Assembly: GCF_958298935.1 (NCBI RefSeq)
Contig: NC_084935.1
Location: forward strand, 13,202,501 to 13,266,500
Direction: 5' to 3'
Source of the DNA: Phragmites australis
Lineage: Eukaryota; Streptophyta; Magnoliopsida; Poales; Poaceae
DNA: 64,000 bases
Below the pieces are notes generated by a model, which was not told where the DNA came from, made no database searches, and was given only the letters and a program-made list of their open reading frames with translations. The number at the start of each line of letters is the position of its first letter. The stretch's first letter is position 1. Positions 11,756 through 24,911 of the stretch are shown piece by piece. Position numbers and translations under genes: made by a program.

Positions 11756-12542
11756 CCTTTTTGCTTAATTTTCCTCGCGTTCATCCGCCTCGTTGTATTC
11801 GTTTTATTTCTAACTTTTTTTTTTTGCGCAACCGGATCGCGGCTCGAGCTTCGGCGGTGCACCGAGATATAATAAATTCTGACTTACATATTCCGAGATA
11901 CTGAGTTACATATTCCGAGATATAATAAATTCTGGGTCATTCCAGCACTTAGTTACATATTCCGAGTCATAGTAACTTCATGTAATATACATATTCCAAG
12001 TTATAGCAAATTCGTGTTATGTTACAGATTTCGAATCATAGTAAATTTCGGCGGTGCTGGAATCATAGTAACTTCATGCAAAAAAGATAGATTATCACAG
12101 TAAATTTCCGAGGTTACCGTTAGGTTCAATTTCCGAGTCATAATAAATTCTAAATTATAGTAATTATGAGTCATGGTAAACTCGTTAGGATATATAATCC
12201 GAATCATAGTAAATTCCAGATAGGTTACATAATCCCAGTCATAGTAAATTCCGAGTCCGTGTAAACTCCAAGTCAGAAAATTCCGAGTCCTAGAATTTCC
12301 ACAGCGATTTCAGAATACGGACCAGGCCGCCAGTCACTTTATTATTGCTAGGTATGATATTGGCACCAGATCGAGTCAACTGCGCAGCGTAAATCATAGA
12401 AAATTCCGAGTTATAGTAAATTCCGAATCTAAATTCCAAATCATAGTAAATTCTAAGTTATAGTAAATCGCGCGCCGGGGAGCGGGCGGGGGAGGCGGCG
12501 CGGAAGGCGCGCATAAGGGGGGAGGAGGAGGCAGAGTATGTC

Positions 12543-12662
12543 GGATGCGATCATACCAGCACTAAAGCACCGGATCCCATCAGAACTCCGAAGTTAAGCG
12601 TGCTTGGGCGAGAGTAGTACTAGGATGGGTGACCTCCTGGGAAGTCCTCGTGTTGCATTCCC
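12543..12662 (+). rRNA. 5S rRNA gene, unit 21
   Basis: Consensus gene; 342-bp short unit. Confidence 0.97.
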
Positions 12663-12884
12663 CCTTTTTGCTTAATTTTCCTCGCGTTCATCCGCCTCGT
12701 TGTATTCGTTTTATTTCTAACTTTTTTTTTTTGCGCAACCGGATCGCGGCTCGAGCTTCGGCGGTGCACCGGGAAGCGGGGCGACACCGCGCGGCAGGAC
12801 GTGGGGCCCACGCGCGCCGGGGAGCGGGCGGGGGAGGCGGCGCGGAAGGCGCGCATAAGGGGGGAGGAGGAGGCAGAGTATGTC

Positions 12885-13004
12885 GGATGCGATCATACCA
12901 GCACTAAAGCACCGGATCCCATCAGAACTCCGAAGTTAAGCGTGCTTGGGCGAGAGTAGTACTAGGATGGGTGACCTCCTGGGAAGTCCTCGTGTTGCAT
13001 TCCC
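12885..13004 (+). rRNA. 5S rRNA gene, unit 22
   Basis: Consensus gene; long unit, AT-rich insert at 13113-13717. Confidence 0.97.
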
Positions 13005-13791
13005 CCTTTTTGCTTAATTTTCCTCGCGTTCATCCGCCTCGTTGTATTCGTTTTATTTCTAACTTTTTTTTTTTGCGCAACCGGATCGCGGCTCGAGCTT
13101 CGGCGGTGCACCGAGATATAATAAATTCTGACTTACATATTCCGAGATACTGAGTTACATATTCCGAGATATAATAAATTCTGGGTCATTCCAGCACTTA
13201 GTTACATATTCCGAGTCATAGTAACTTCATGTAATATACATATTCCAAGTTATAGCAAATTCGTGTTATGTTACAGATTTCGAATCATAGTAAATTTCGG
13301 CGGTGCTGGAATCATAGTAACTTCATGCAAAAAAGATAGATTATCACAGTAAATTTCCGAGGTTACCGTTAGGTTCAATTTCCGAGTCATAATAAATTCT
13401 AAATTATAGTAATTATGAGTCATGGTAAACTCGTTAGGATATATAATCCGAATCATAGTAAATTCCAGATAGGTTACATAATCCCAGTCATAGTAAATTC
13501 CGAGTCCGTGTAAACTCCAAGTCAGAAAATTCCGAGTCCTAGAATTTCCACAGCGATTTCAGAATACGGACCAGGCCGCCAGTCACTTTATTATTGCTAG
13601 GTATGATATTGGCACCAGATCGAGTCAACTGCGCAGCGTAAATCATAGAAAATTCCGAGTTATAGTAAATTCCGAATCTAAATTCCAAATCATAGTAAAT
13701 TCTAAGTTATAGTAAATCGCGCGCCGGGGAGCGGGCGGGGGAGGCGGCGCGGAAGGCGCGCATAAGGGGGGAGGAGGAGGCAGAGTATGTC

Positions 13792-13911
13792 GGATGCGAT
13801 CATACCAGCACTAAAGCACCGGATCCCATCAGAACTCCAAAGTTAAGCGTGCTTGGGCGAGAGTAGTACTAGGATGGGTGACCTCCTGGGAAGTCCTCGT
13901 GTTGCATTCCC
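13792..13911 (+). rRNA. 5S rRNA gene, unit 23, one substitution
   Basis: G is replaced by A at 13839 (gene position 48, just before box A). A 342-bp short unit follows, and then a second short unit. Confidence 0.96.
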
Positions 13912-14133
13912 CCTTTTTGCTTAATTTTCCTCGCGTTCATCCGCCTCGTTGTATTCGTTTTATTTCTAACTTTTTTTTTTTGCGCAACCGGATCGCGGCT
14001 CGAGCTTCGGCGGTGCACCGGGAAGCGGGGCGACACCGCGCGGCAGGACGTGGGGCCCACGCGCGCCGGGGAGCGGGCGGGGGAGGCGGCGCGGAAGGCG
14101 CGCATAAGGGGGGAGGAGGAGGCAGAGTATGTC

Positions 14134-14253
14134 GGATGCGATCATACCAGCACTAAAGCACCGGATCCCATCAGAACTCCGAAGTTAAGCGTGCTTGGGC
14201 GAGAGTAGTACTAGGATGGGTGACCTCCTGGGAAGTCCTCGTGTTGCATTCCC
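14134..14253 (+). rRNA. 5S rRNA gene, unit 24
   Basis: Consensus gene; second consecutive 342-bp short unit. Confidence 0.97.
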
Positions 14254-14475
14254 CCTTTTTGCTTAATTTTCCTCGCGTTCATCCGCCTCGTTGTATTCGT
14301 TTTATTTCTAACTTTTTTTTTTTGCGCAACCGGATCGCGGCTCGAGCTTCGGCGGTGCACCGGGAAGCGGGGCGACACCGCGCGGCAGGACGTGGGGCCC
14401 ACGCGCGCCGGGGAGCGGGCGGGGGAGGCGGCGCGGAAGGCGCGCATAAGGGGGGAGGAGGAGGCAGAGTATGTC

Positions 14476-14595
14476 GGATGCGATCATACCAGCACTAAAG
14501 CACCGGATCCCATCAGAACTCCGAAGTTAAGCGTGCTTGGGCGAGAGTAGTACTAGGATGGGTGACCTCCTGGGAAGTCCTCGTGTTGCATTCCC
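14476..14595 (+). rRNA. 5S rRNA gene, unit 25
   Basis: Consensus gene; long unit, AT-rich insert at 14704-15308. Confidence 0.97.
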
Positions 14596-15382
14596 CCTTT
14601 TTGCTTAATTTTCCTCGCGTTCATCCGCCTCGTTGTATTCGTTTTATTTCTAACTTTTTTTTTTTGCGCAACCGGATCGCGGCTCGAGCTTCGGCGGTGC
14701 ACCGAGATATAATAAATTCTGACTTACATATTCCGAGATACTGAGTTACATATTCCGAGATATAATAAATTCTGGGTCATTCCAGCACTTAGTTACATAT
14801 TCCGAGTCATAGTAACTTCATGTAATATACATATTCCAAGTTATAGCAAATTCGTGTTATGTTACAGATTTCGAATCATAGTAAATTTCGGCGGTGCTGG
14901 AATCATAGTAACTTCATGCAAAAAAGATAGATTATCACAGTAAATTTCCGAGGTTACCGTTAGGTTCAATTTCCGAGTCATAATAAATTCTAAATTATAG
15001 TAATTATGAGTCATGGTAAACTCGTTAGGATATATAATCCGAATCATAGTAAATTCCAGATAGGTTACATAATCCCAGTCATAGTAAATTCCGAGTCCGT
15101 GTAAACTCCAAGTCAGAAAATTCCGAGTCCTAGAATTTCCACAGCGATTTCAGAATACGGACCAGGCCGCCAGTCACTTTATTATTGCTAGGTATGATAT
15201 TGGCACCAGATCGAGTCAACTGCGCAGCGTAAATCATAGAAAATTCCGAGTTATAGTAAATTCCGAATCTAAATTCCAAATCATAGTAAATTCTAAGTTA
15301 TAGTAAATCGCGCGCCGGGGAGCGGGCGGGGGAGGCGGCGCGGAAGGCGCGCATAAGGGGGGAGGAGGAGGCAGAGTATGTC

Positions 15383-15502
15383 GGATGCGATCATACCAGC
15401 ACTAAAGCACCGGATCCCATCAGAACTCCGAAGTTAAGCGTGCTTGGGCGAGAGTAGTACTAGGATGGGTGACCTCCTGGGAAGTCCTCGTGTTGCATTC
15501 CC
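15383..15502 (+). rRNA. 5S rRNA gene, unit 26
   Basis: Consensus gene; 342-bp short unit. Confidence 0.97.
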
Positions 15503-15724
15503 CCTTTTTGCTTAATTTTCCTCGCGTTCATCCGCCTCGTTGTATTCGTTTTATTTCTAACTTTTTTTTTTTGCGCAACCGGATCGCGGCTCGAGCTTCG
15601 GCGGTGCACCGGGAAGCGGGGCGACACCGCGCGGCAGGACGTGGGGCCCACGCGCGCCGGGGAGCGGGCGGGGGAGGCGGCGCGGAAGGCGCGCATAAGG
15701 GGGGAGGAGGAGGCAGAGTATGTC

Positions 15725-15844
15725 GGATGCGATCATACCAGCACTAAAGCACCGGATCCCATCAGAACTCCGAAGTTAAGCGTGCTTGGGCGAGAGTAGT
15801 ACTAGGATGGGTGACCTCCTGGGAAGTCCTCGTGTTGCATTCCC
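15725..15844 (+). rRNA. 5S rRNA gene, unit 27
   Basis: Consensus gene; long unit, AT-rich insert at 15953-16557. Confidence 0.97.
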
Positions 15845-16631
15845 CCTTTTTGCTTAATTTTCCTCGCGTTCATCCGCCTCGTTGTATTCGTTTTATTTCT
15901 AACTTTTTTTTTTTGCGCAACCGGATCGCGGCTCGAGCTTCGGCGGTGCACCGAGATATAATAAATTCTGACTTACATATTCCGAGATACTGAGTTACAT
16001 ATTCCGAGATATAATAAATTCTGGGTCATTCCAGCACTTAGTTACATATTCCGAGTCATAGTAACTTCATGTAATATACATATTCCAAGTTATAGCAAAT
16101 TCGTGTTATGTTACAGATTTCGAATCATAGTAAATTTCGGCGGTGCTGGAATCATAGTAACTTCATGCAAAAAAGATAGATTATCACAGTAAATTTCCGA
16201 GGTTACCGTTAGGTTCAATTTCCGAGTCATAATAAATTCTAAATTATAGTAATTATGAGTCATGGTAAACTCGTTAGGATATATAATCCGAATCATAGTA
16301 AATTCCAGATAGGTTACATAATCCCAGTCATAGTAAATTCCGAGTCCGTGTAAACTCCAAGTCAGAAAATTCCGAGTCCTAGAATTTCCACAGCGATTTC
16401 AGAATACGGACCAGGCCGCCAGTCACTTTATTATTGCTAGGTATGATATTGGCACCAGATCGAGTCAACTGCGCAGCGTAAATCATAGAAAATTCCGAGT
16501 TATAGTAAATTCCGAATCTAAATTCCAAATCATAGTAAATTCTAAGTTATAGTAAATCGCGCGCCGGGGAGCGGGCGGGGGAGGCGGCGCGGAAGGCGCG
16601 CATAAGGGGGGAGGAGGAGGCAGAGTATGTC

Positions 16632-16751
16632 GGATGCGATCATACCAGCACTAAAGCACCGGATCCCATCAGAACTCCGAAGTTAAGCGTGCTTGGGCGA
16701 GAGTAGTACTAGGATGGGTGACCTCCTGGGAAGTCCTCGTGTTGCATTCCC
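16632..16751 (+). rRNA. 5S rRNA gene, unit 28
   Basis: Consensus gene; 342-bp short unit. Confidence 0.97.
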
Positions 16752-16973
16752 CCTTTTTGCTTAATTTTCCTCGCGTTCATCCGCCTCGTTGTATTCGTTT
16801 TATTTCTAACTTTTTTTTTTTGCGCAACCGGATCGCGGCTCGAGCTTCGGCGGTGCACCGGGAAGCGGGGCGACACCGCGCGGCAGGACGTGGGGCCCAC
16901 GCGCGCCGGGGAGCGGGCGGGGGAGGCGGCGCGGAAGGCGCGCATAAGGGGGGAGGAGGAGGCAGAGTATGTC

Positions 16974-17093
16974 GGATGCGATCATACCAGCACTAAAGCA
17001 CCGGATCCCATCAGAACTCCGAAGTTAAGCGTGCTTGGGCGAGAGTAGTACTAGGATGGGTGACCTCCTGGGAAGTCCTCGTGTTGCATTCCC
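16974..17093 (+). rRNA. 5S rRNA gene, unit 29
   Basis: Consensus gene; long unit, AT-rich insert at 17202-17806. Confidence 0.97.
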
Positions 17094-17880
17094 CCTTTTT
17101 GCTTAATTTTCCTCGCGTTCATCCGCCTCGTTGTATTCGTTTTATTTCTAACTTTTTTTTTTTGCGCAACCGGATCGCGGCTCGAGCTTCGGCGGTGCAC
17201 CGAGATATAATAAATTCTGACTTACATATTCCGAGATACTGAGTTACATATTCCGAGATATAATAAATTCTGGGTCATTCCAGCACTTAGTTACATATTC
17301 CGAGTCATAGTAACTTCATGTAATATACATATTCCAAGTTATAGCAAATTCGTGTTATGTTACAGATTTCGAATCATAGTAAATTTCGGCGGTGCTGGAA
17401 TCATAGTAACTTCATGCAAAAAAGATAGATTATCACAGTAAATTTCCGAGGTTACCGTTAGGTTCAATTTCCGAGTCATAATAAATTCTAAATTATAGTA
17501 ATTATGAGTCATGGTAAACTCGTTAGGATATATAATCCGAATCATAGTAAATTCCAGATAGGTTACATAATCCCAGTCATAGTAAATTCCGAGTCCGTGT
17601 AAACTCCAAGTCAGAAAATTCCGAGTCCTAGAATTTCCACAGCGATTTCAGAATACGGACCAGGCCGCCAGTCACTTTATTATTGCTAGGTATGATATTG
17701 GCACCAGATCGAGTCAACTGCGCAGCGTAAATCATAGAAAATTCCGAGTTATAGTAAATTCCGAATCTAAATTCCAAATCATAGTAAATTCTAAGTTATA
17801 GTAAATCGCGCGCCGGGGAGCGGGCGGGGGAGGCGGCGCGGAAGGCGCGCATAAGGGGGGAGGAGGAGGCAGAGTATGTC

Positions 17881-18000
17881 GGATGCGATCATACCAGCAC
17901 TAAAGCACCGGATCCCATCAGAACTCCGAAGTTAAGCGTGCTTGGGCGAGAGTAGTACTAGGATGGGTGACCTCCTGGGAAGTCCTCGTGTTGCATTCCC
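17881..18000 (+). rRNA. 5S rRNA gene, unit 30
   Basis: Consensus gene; 342-bp short unit. Confidence 0.97.
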
Positions 18001-18222
18001 CCTTTTTGCTTAATTTTCCTCGCGTTCATCCGCCTCGTTGTATTCGTTTTATTTCTAACTTTTTTTTTTTGCGCAACCGGATCGCGGCTCGAGCTTCGGC
18101 GGTGCACCGGGAAGCGGGGCGACACCGCGCGGCAGGACGTGGGGCCCACGCGCGCCGGGGAGCGGGCGGGGGAGGCGGCGCGGAAGGCGCGCATAAGGGG
18201 GGAGGAGGAGGCAGAGTATGTC

Positions 18223-18342
18223 GGATGCGATCATACCAGCACTAAAGCACCGGATCCCATCAGAACTCCGAAGTTAAGCGTGCTTGGGCGAGAGTAGTAC
18301 TAGGATGGGTGACCTCCTGGGAAGTCCTCGTGTTGCATTCCC
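18223..18342 (+). rRNA. 5S rRNA gene, unit 31
   Basis: Consensus gene; long unit, AT-rich insert at 18451-19055. Confidence 0.97.
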
Positions 18343-19129
18343 CCTTTTTGCTTAATTTTCCTCGCGTTCATCCGCCTCGTTGTATTCGTTTTATTTCTAA
18401 CTTTTTTTTTTTGCGCAACCGGATCGCGGCTCGAGCTTCGGCGGTGCACCGAGATATAATAAATTCTGACTTACATATTCCGAGATACTGAGTTACATAT
18501 TCCGAGATATAATAAATTCTGGGTCATTCCAGCACTTAGTTACATATTCCGAGTCATAGTAACTTCATGTAATATACATATTCCAAGTTATAGCAAATTC
18601 GTGTTATGTTACAGATTTCGAATCATAGTAAATTTCGGCGGTGCTGGAATCATAGTAACTTCATGCAAAAAAGATAGATTATCACAGTAAATTTCCGAGG
18701 TTACCGTTAGGTTCAATTTCCGAGTCATAATAAATTCTAAATTATAGTAATTATGAGTCATGGTAAACTCGTTAGGATATATAATCCGAATCATAGTAAA
18801 TTCCAGATAGGTTACATAATCCCAGTCATAGTAAATTCCGAGTCCGTGTAAACTCCAAGTCAGAAAATTCCGAGTCCTAGAATTTCCACAGCGATTTCAG
18901 AATACGGACCAGGCCGCCAGTCACTTTATTATTGCTAGGTATGATATTGGCACCAGATCGAGTCAACTGCGCAGCGTAAATCATAGAAAATTCCGAGTTA
19001 TAGTAAATTCCGAATCTAAATTCCAAATCATAGTAAATTCTAAGTTATAGTAAATCGCGCGCCGGGGAGCGGGCGGGGGAGGCGGCGCGGAAGGCGCGCA
19101 TAAGGGGGGAGGAGGAGGCAGAGTATGTC

Positions 19130-19249
19130 GGATGCGATCATACCAGCACTAAAGCACCGGATCCCATCAGAACTCCGAAGTTAAGCGTGCTTGGGCGAGA
19201 GTAGTACTAGGATGGGTGACCTCCTGGGAAGTCCTCGTGTTGCATTCCC
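19130..19249 (+). rRNA. 5S rRNA gene, unit 32
   Basis: Consensus gene; 342-bp short unit. Confidence 0.97.
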
Positions 19250-19471
19250 CCTTTTTGCTTAATTTTCCTCGCGTTCATCCGCCTCGTTGTATTCGTTTTA
19301 TTTCTAACTTTTTTTTTTTGCGCAACCGGATCGCGGCTCGAGCTTCGGCGGTGCACCGGGAAGCGGGGCGACACCGCGCGGCAGGACGTGGGGCCCACGC
19401 GCGCCGGGGAGCGGGCGGGGGAGGCGGCGCGGAAGGCGCGCATAAGGGGGGAGGAGGAGGCAGAGTATGTC

Positions 19472-19591
19472 GGATGCGATCATACCAGCACTAAAGCACC
19501 GGATCCCATCAGAACTCCGAAGTTAAGCGTGCTTGGGCGAGAGTAGTACTAGGATGGGTGACCTCCTGGGAAGTCCTCGTGTTGCATTCCC
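19472..19591 (+). rRNA. 5S rRNA gene, unit 33
   Basis: Consensus gene; long unit, AT-rich insert at 19700-20304. Confidence 0.97.
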
Positions 19592-20378
19592 CCTTTTTGC
19601 TTAATTTTCCTCGCGTTCATCCGCCTCGTTGTATTCGTTTTATTTCTAACTTTTTTTTTTTGCGCAACCGGATCGCGGCTCGAGCTTCGGCGGTGCACCG
19701 AGATATAATAAATTCTGACTTACATATTCCGAGATACTGAGTTACATATTCCGAGATATAATAAATTCTGGGTCATTCCAGCACTTAGTTACATATTCCG
19801 AGTCATAGTAACTTCATGTAATATACATATTCCAAGTTATAGCAAATTCGTGTTATGTTACAGATTTCGAATCATAGTAAATTTCGGCGGTGCTGGAATC
19901 ATAGTAACTTCATGCAAAAAAGATAGATTATCACAGTAAATTTCCGAGGTTACCGTTAGGTTCAATTTCCGAGTCATAATAAATTCTAAATTATAGTAAT
20001 TATGAGTCATGGTAAACTCGTTAGGATATATAATCCGAATCATAGTAAATTCCAGATAGGTTACATAATCCCAGTCATAGTAAATTCCGAGTCCGTGTAA
20101 ACTCCAAGTCAGAAAATTCCGAGTCCTAGAATTTCCACAGCGATTTCAGAATACGGACCAGGCCGCCAGTCACTTTATTATTGCTAGGTATGATATTGGC
20201 ACCAGATCGAGTCAACTGCGCAGCGTAAATCATAGAAAATTCCGAGTTATAGTAAATTCCGAATCTAAATTCCAAATCATAGTAAATTCTAAGTTATAGT
20301 AAATCGCGCGCCGGGGAGCGGGCGGGGGAGGCGGCGCGGAAGGCGCGCATAAGGGGGGAGGAGGAGGCAGAGTATGTC

Positions 20379-20498
20379 GGATGCGATCATACCAGCACTA
20401 AAGCACCGGATCCCATCAGAACTCCGAAGTTAAGCGTGCTTGGGCGAGAGTAGTACTAGGATGGGTGACCTCCTGGGAAGTCCTCGTGTTGCATTCCC
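20379..20498 (+). rRNA. 5S rRNA gene, unit 34
   Basis: Consensus gene; 342-bp short unit. Confidence 0.97.
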
Positions 20499-20720
20499 CC
20501 TTTTTGCTTAATTTTCCTCGCGTTCATCCGCCTCGTTGTATTCGTTTTATTTCTAACTTTTTTTTTTTGCGCAACCGGATCGCGGCTCGAGCTTCGGCGG
20601 TGCACCGGGAAGCGGGGCGACACCGCGCGGCAGGACGTGGGGCCCACGCGCGCCGGGGAGCGGGCGGGGGAGGCGGCGCGGAAGGCGCGCATAAGGGGGG
20701 AGGAGGAGGCAGAGTATGTC

Positions 20721-20840
20721 GGATGCGATCATACCAGCACTAAAGCACCGGATCCCATCAGAACTCCGAAGTTAAGCGTGCTTGGGCGAGAGTAGTACTA
20801 GGATGGGTGACCTCCTGGGAAGTCCTCGTGTTGCATTCCC
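20721..20840 (+). rRNA. 5S rRNA gene, unit 35
   Basis: Consensus gene; long unit, AT-rich insert at 20949-21553. The promoter-side spacer after the insert has a private G-to-A change at 21573. Confidence 0.97.
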
Positions 20841-21627
20841 CCTTTTTGCTTAATTTTCCTCGCGTTCATCCGCCTCGTTGTATTCGTTTTATTTCTAACT
20901 TTTTTTTTTTGCGCAACCGGATCGCGGCTCGAGCTTCGGCGGTGCACCGAGATATAATAAATTCTGACTTACATATTCCGAGATACTGAGTTACATATTC
21001 CGAGATATAATAAATTCTGGGTCATTCCAGCACTTAGTTACATATTCCGAGTCATAGTAACTTCATGTAATATACATATTCCAAGTTATAGCAAATTCGT
21101 GTTATGTTACAGATTTCGAATCATAGTAAATTTCGGCGGTGCTGGAATCATAGTAACTTCATGCAAAAAAGATAGATTATCACAGTAAATTTCCGAGGTT
21201 ACCGTTAGGTTCAATTTCCGAGTCATAATAAATTCTAAATTATAGTAATTATGAGTCATGGTAAACTCGTTAGGATATATAATCCGAATCATAGTAAATT
21301 CCAGATAGGTTACATAATCCCAGTCATAGTAAATTCCGAGTCCGTGTAAACTCCAAGTCAGAAAATTCCGAGTCCTAGAATTTCCACAGCGATTTCAGAA
21401 TACGGACCAGGCCGCCAGTCACTTTATTATTGCTAGGTATGATATTGGCACCAGATCGAGTCAACTGCGCAGCGTAAATCATAGAAAATTCCGAGTTATA
21501 GTAAATTCCGAATCTAAATTCCAAATCATAGTAAATTCTAAGTTATAGTAAATCGCGCGCCGGGGAGCGGGCAGGGGAGGCGGCGCGGAAGGCGCGCATA
21601 AGGGGGGAGGAGGAGGCAGAGTATGTC

Positions 21628-21747
21628 GGATGCGATCATACCAGCACTAAAGCACCGGATCCCATCAGAACTCCGAAGTTAAGCGTGCTTGGGCGAGAGT
21701 AGTACTAGGATGGGTGACCTCCTGGGAAGTCCTCGTGTTGCATTCCC
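21628..21747 (+). rRNA. 5S rRNA gene, unit 36
   Basis: Consensus gene; 342-bp short unit. Confidence 0.97.
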
Positions 21748-21969
21748 CCTTTTTGCTTAATTTTCCTCGCGTTCATCCGCCTCGTTGTATTCGTTTTATT
21801 TCTAACTTTTTTTTTTTGCGCAACCGGATCGCGGCTCGAGCTTCGGCGGTGCACCGGGAAGCGGGGCGACACCGCGCGGCAGGACGTGGGGCCCACGCGC
21901 GCCGGGGAGCGGGCGGGGGAGGCGGCGCGGAAGGCGCGCATAAGGGGGGAGGAGGAGGCAGAGTATGTC

Positions 21970-22089
21970 GGATGCGATCATACCAGCACTAAAGCACCGG
22001 ATCCCATCAGAACTCCGAAGTTAAGCGTGCTTGGGCGAGAGTAGTACTAGGATGGGTGACCTCCTGGGAAGTCCTCGTGTTGCATTCCC
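21970..22089 (+). rRNA. 5S rRNA gene, unit 37
   Basis: Consensus gene; long unit, AT-rich insert at 22198-22802. Confidence 0.97.
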
Positions 22090-22876
22090 CCTTTTTGCTT
22101 AATTTTCCTCGCGTTCATCCGCCTCGTTGTATTCGTTTTATTTCTAACTTTTTTTTTTTGCGCAACCGGATCGCGGCTCGAGCTTCGGCGGTGCACCGAG
22201 ATATAATAAATTCTGACTTACATATTCCGAGATACTGAGTTACATATTCCGAGATATAATAAATTCTGGGTCATTCCAGCACTTAGTTACATATTCCGAG
22301 TCATAGTAACTTCATGTAATATACATATTCCAAGTTATAGCAAATTCGTGTTATGTTACAGATTTCGAATCATAGTAAATTTCGGCGGTGCTGGAATCAT
22401 AGTAACTTCATGCAAAAAAGATAGATTATCACAGTAAATTTCCGAGGTTACCGTTAGGTTCAATTTCCGAGTCATAATAAATTCTAAATTATAGTAATTA
22501 TGAGTCATGGTAAACTCGTTAGGATATATAATCCGAATCATAGTAAATTCCAGATAGGTTACATAATCCCAGTCATAGTAAATTCCGAGTCCGTGTAAAC
22601 TCCAAGTCAGAAAATTCCGAGTCCTAGAATTTCCACAGCGATTTCAGAATACGGACCAGGCCGCCAGTCACTTTATTATTGCTAGGTATGATATTGGCAC
22701 CAGATCGAGTCAACTGCGCAGCGTAAATCATAGAAAATTCCGAGTTATAGTAAATTCCGAATCTAAATTCCAAATCATAGTAAATTCTAAGTTATAGTAA
22801 ATCGCGCGCCGGGGAGCGGGCGGGGGAGGCGGCGCGGAAGGCGCGCATAAGGGGGGAGGAGGAGGCAGAGTATGTC

Positions 22877-22996
22877 GGATGCGATCATACCAGCACTAAA
22901 GCACCGGATCCCATCAGAACTCCGAAGTTAAGCGTGCTTGGGCGAGAGTAGTACTAGGATGGGTGACCTCCTGGGAAGTCCTCGTGTTGCATTCCC
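22877..22996 (+). rRNA. 5S rRNA gene, unit 38
   Basis: Consensus gene; 342-bp short unit followed by another short unit, as at unit 5. Confidence 0.97.
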
Positions 22997-23218
22997 CCTT
23001 TTTGCTTAATTTTCCTCGCGTTCATCCGCCTCGTTGTATTCGTTTTATTTCTAACTTTTTTTTTTTGCGCAACCGGATCGCGGCTCGAGCTTCGGCGGTG
23101 CACCGGGAAGCGGGGCGACACCGCGCGGCAGGACGTGGGGCCCACGCGCGCCGGGGAGCGGGCGGGGGAGGCGGCGCGGAAGGCGCGCATAAGGGGGGAG
23201 GAGGAGGCAGAGTATGTC

Positions 23219-23338
23219 GGATGCGATCATACCAGCACTAAAGCACCGGATCCCATCAGAACTCCGAAGTTAAGCGTGCTTGGGCGAGAGTAGTACTAGG
23301 ATGGGTGACCTCCTGGGAAGTCCTCGTGTTGCATTCCC
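23219..23338 (+). rRNA. 5S rRNA gene, unit 39
   Basis: Consensus gene; 333-bp unit with the 9-bp spacer deletion. Confidence 0.97.
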
Positions 23339-23551
23339 CCTTTTTGCTTAATTTTCCTCGCGTTCATCCGCCTCGTTTTATTTCTAACTTTTTTTTTTTG
23401 CGCAACCGGATCGCGGCTCGAGCTTCGGCGGTGCACCGGGAAGCGGGGCGACACCGCGCGGCAGGACGTGGGGCCCACGCGCGCCGGGGAGCGGGCGGGG
23501 GAGGCGGCGCGGAAGGCGCGCATAAGGGGGGAGGAGGAGGCAGAGTATGTC

Positions 23552-23671
23552 GGATGCGATCATACCAGCACTAAAGCACCGGATCCCATCAGAACTCCGA
23601 AGTTAAGCGTGCTTGGGCGAGAGTAGTACTAGGATGGGTGACCTCCTGGGAAGTCCTCGTGTTGCATTCCC
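23552..23671 (+). rRNA. 5S rRNA gene, unit 40
   Basis: Consensus gene; long unit, AT-rich insert at 23780-24384. Confidence 0.97.
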
Positions 23672-24458
23672 CCTTTTTGCTTAATTTTCCTCGCGTTCAT
23701 CCGCCTCGTTGTATTCGTTTTATTTCTAACTTTTTTTTTTTGCGCAACCGGATCGCGGCTCGAGCTTCGGCGGTGCACCGAGATATAATAAATTCTGACT
23801 TACATATTCCGAGATACTGAGTTACATATTCCGAGATATAATAAATTCTGGGTCATTCCAGCACTTAGTTACATATTCCGAGTCATAGTAACTTCATGTA
23901 ATATACATATTCCAAGTTATAGCAAATTCGTGTTATGTTACAGATTTCGAATCATAGTAAATTTCGGCGGTGCTGGAATCATAGTAACTTCATGCAAAAA
24001 AGATAGATTATCACAGTAAATTTCCGAGGTTACCGTTAGGTTCAATTTCCGAGTCATAATAAATTCTAAATTATAGTAATTATGAGTCATGGTAAACTCG
24101 TTAGGATATATAATCCGAATCATAGTAAATTCCAGATAGGTTACATAATCCCAGTCATAGTAAATTCCGAGTCCGTGTAAACTCCAAGTCAGAAAATTCC
24201 GAGTCCTAGAATTTCCACAGCGATTTCAGAATACGGACCAGGCCGCCAGTCACTTTATTATTGCTAGGTATGATATTGGCACCAGATCGAGTCAACTGCG
24301 CAGCGTAAATCATAGAAAATTCCGAGTTATAGTAAATTCCGAATCTAAATTCCAAATCATAGTAAATTCTAAGTTATAGTAAATCGCGCGCCGGGGAGCG
24401 GGCGGGGGAGGCGGCGCGGAAGGCGCGCATAAGGGGGGAGGAGGAGGCAGAGTATGTC

Positions 24459-24578
24459 GGATGCGATCATACCAGCACTAAAGCACCGGATCCCATCAGA
24501 ACTCCGAAGTTAAGCGTGCTTGGGCGAGAGTAGTACTAGGATGGGTGACCTCCTGGGAAGTCCTCGTGTTGCATTCCC
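24459..24578 (+). rRNA. 5S rRNA gene, unit 41
   Basis: Consensus gene; 333-bp unit with the 9-bp spacer deletion. Confidence 0.97.
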
Positions 24579-24791
24579 CCTTTTTGCTTAATTTTCCTCG
24601 CGTTCATCCGCCTCGTTTTATTTCTAACTTTTTTTTTTTGCGCAACCGGATCGCGGCTCGAGCTTCGGCGGTGCACCGGGAAGCGGGGCGACACCGCGCG
24701 GCAGGACGTGGGGCCCACGCGCGCCGGGGAGCGGGCGGGGGAGGCGGCGCGGAAGGCGCGCATAAGGGGGGAGGAGGAGGCAGAGTATGTC

Positions 24792-24911
24792 GGATGCGAT
24801 CATACCAGCACTAAAGCACCGGATCCCATCAGAACTCCGAAGTTAAGCGTGCTTGGGCGAGAGTAGTACTAGGATGGGTGACCTCCTGGGAAGTCCTCGT
24901 GTTGCATTCCC
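24792..24911 (+). rRNA. 5S rRNA gene, unit 42
   Basis: Consensus gene; long unit, AT-rich insert at 25020-25624. Confidence 0.97.
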
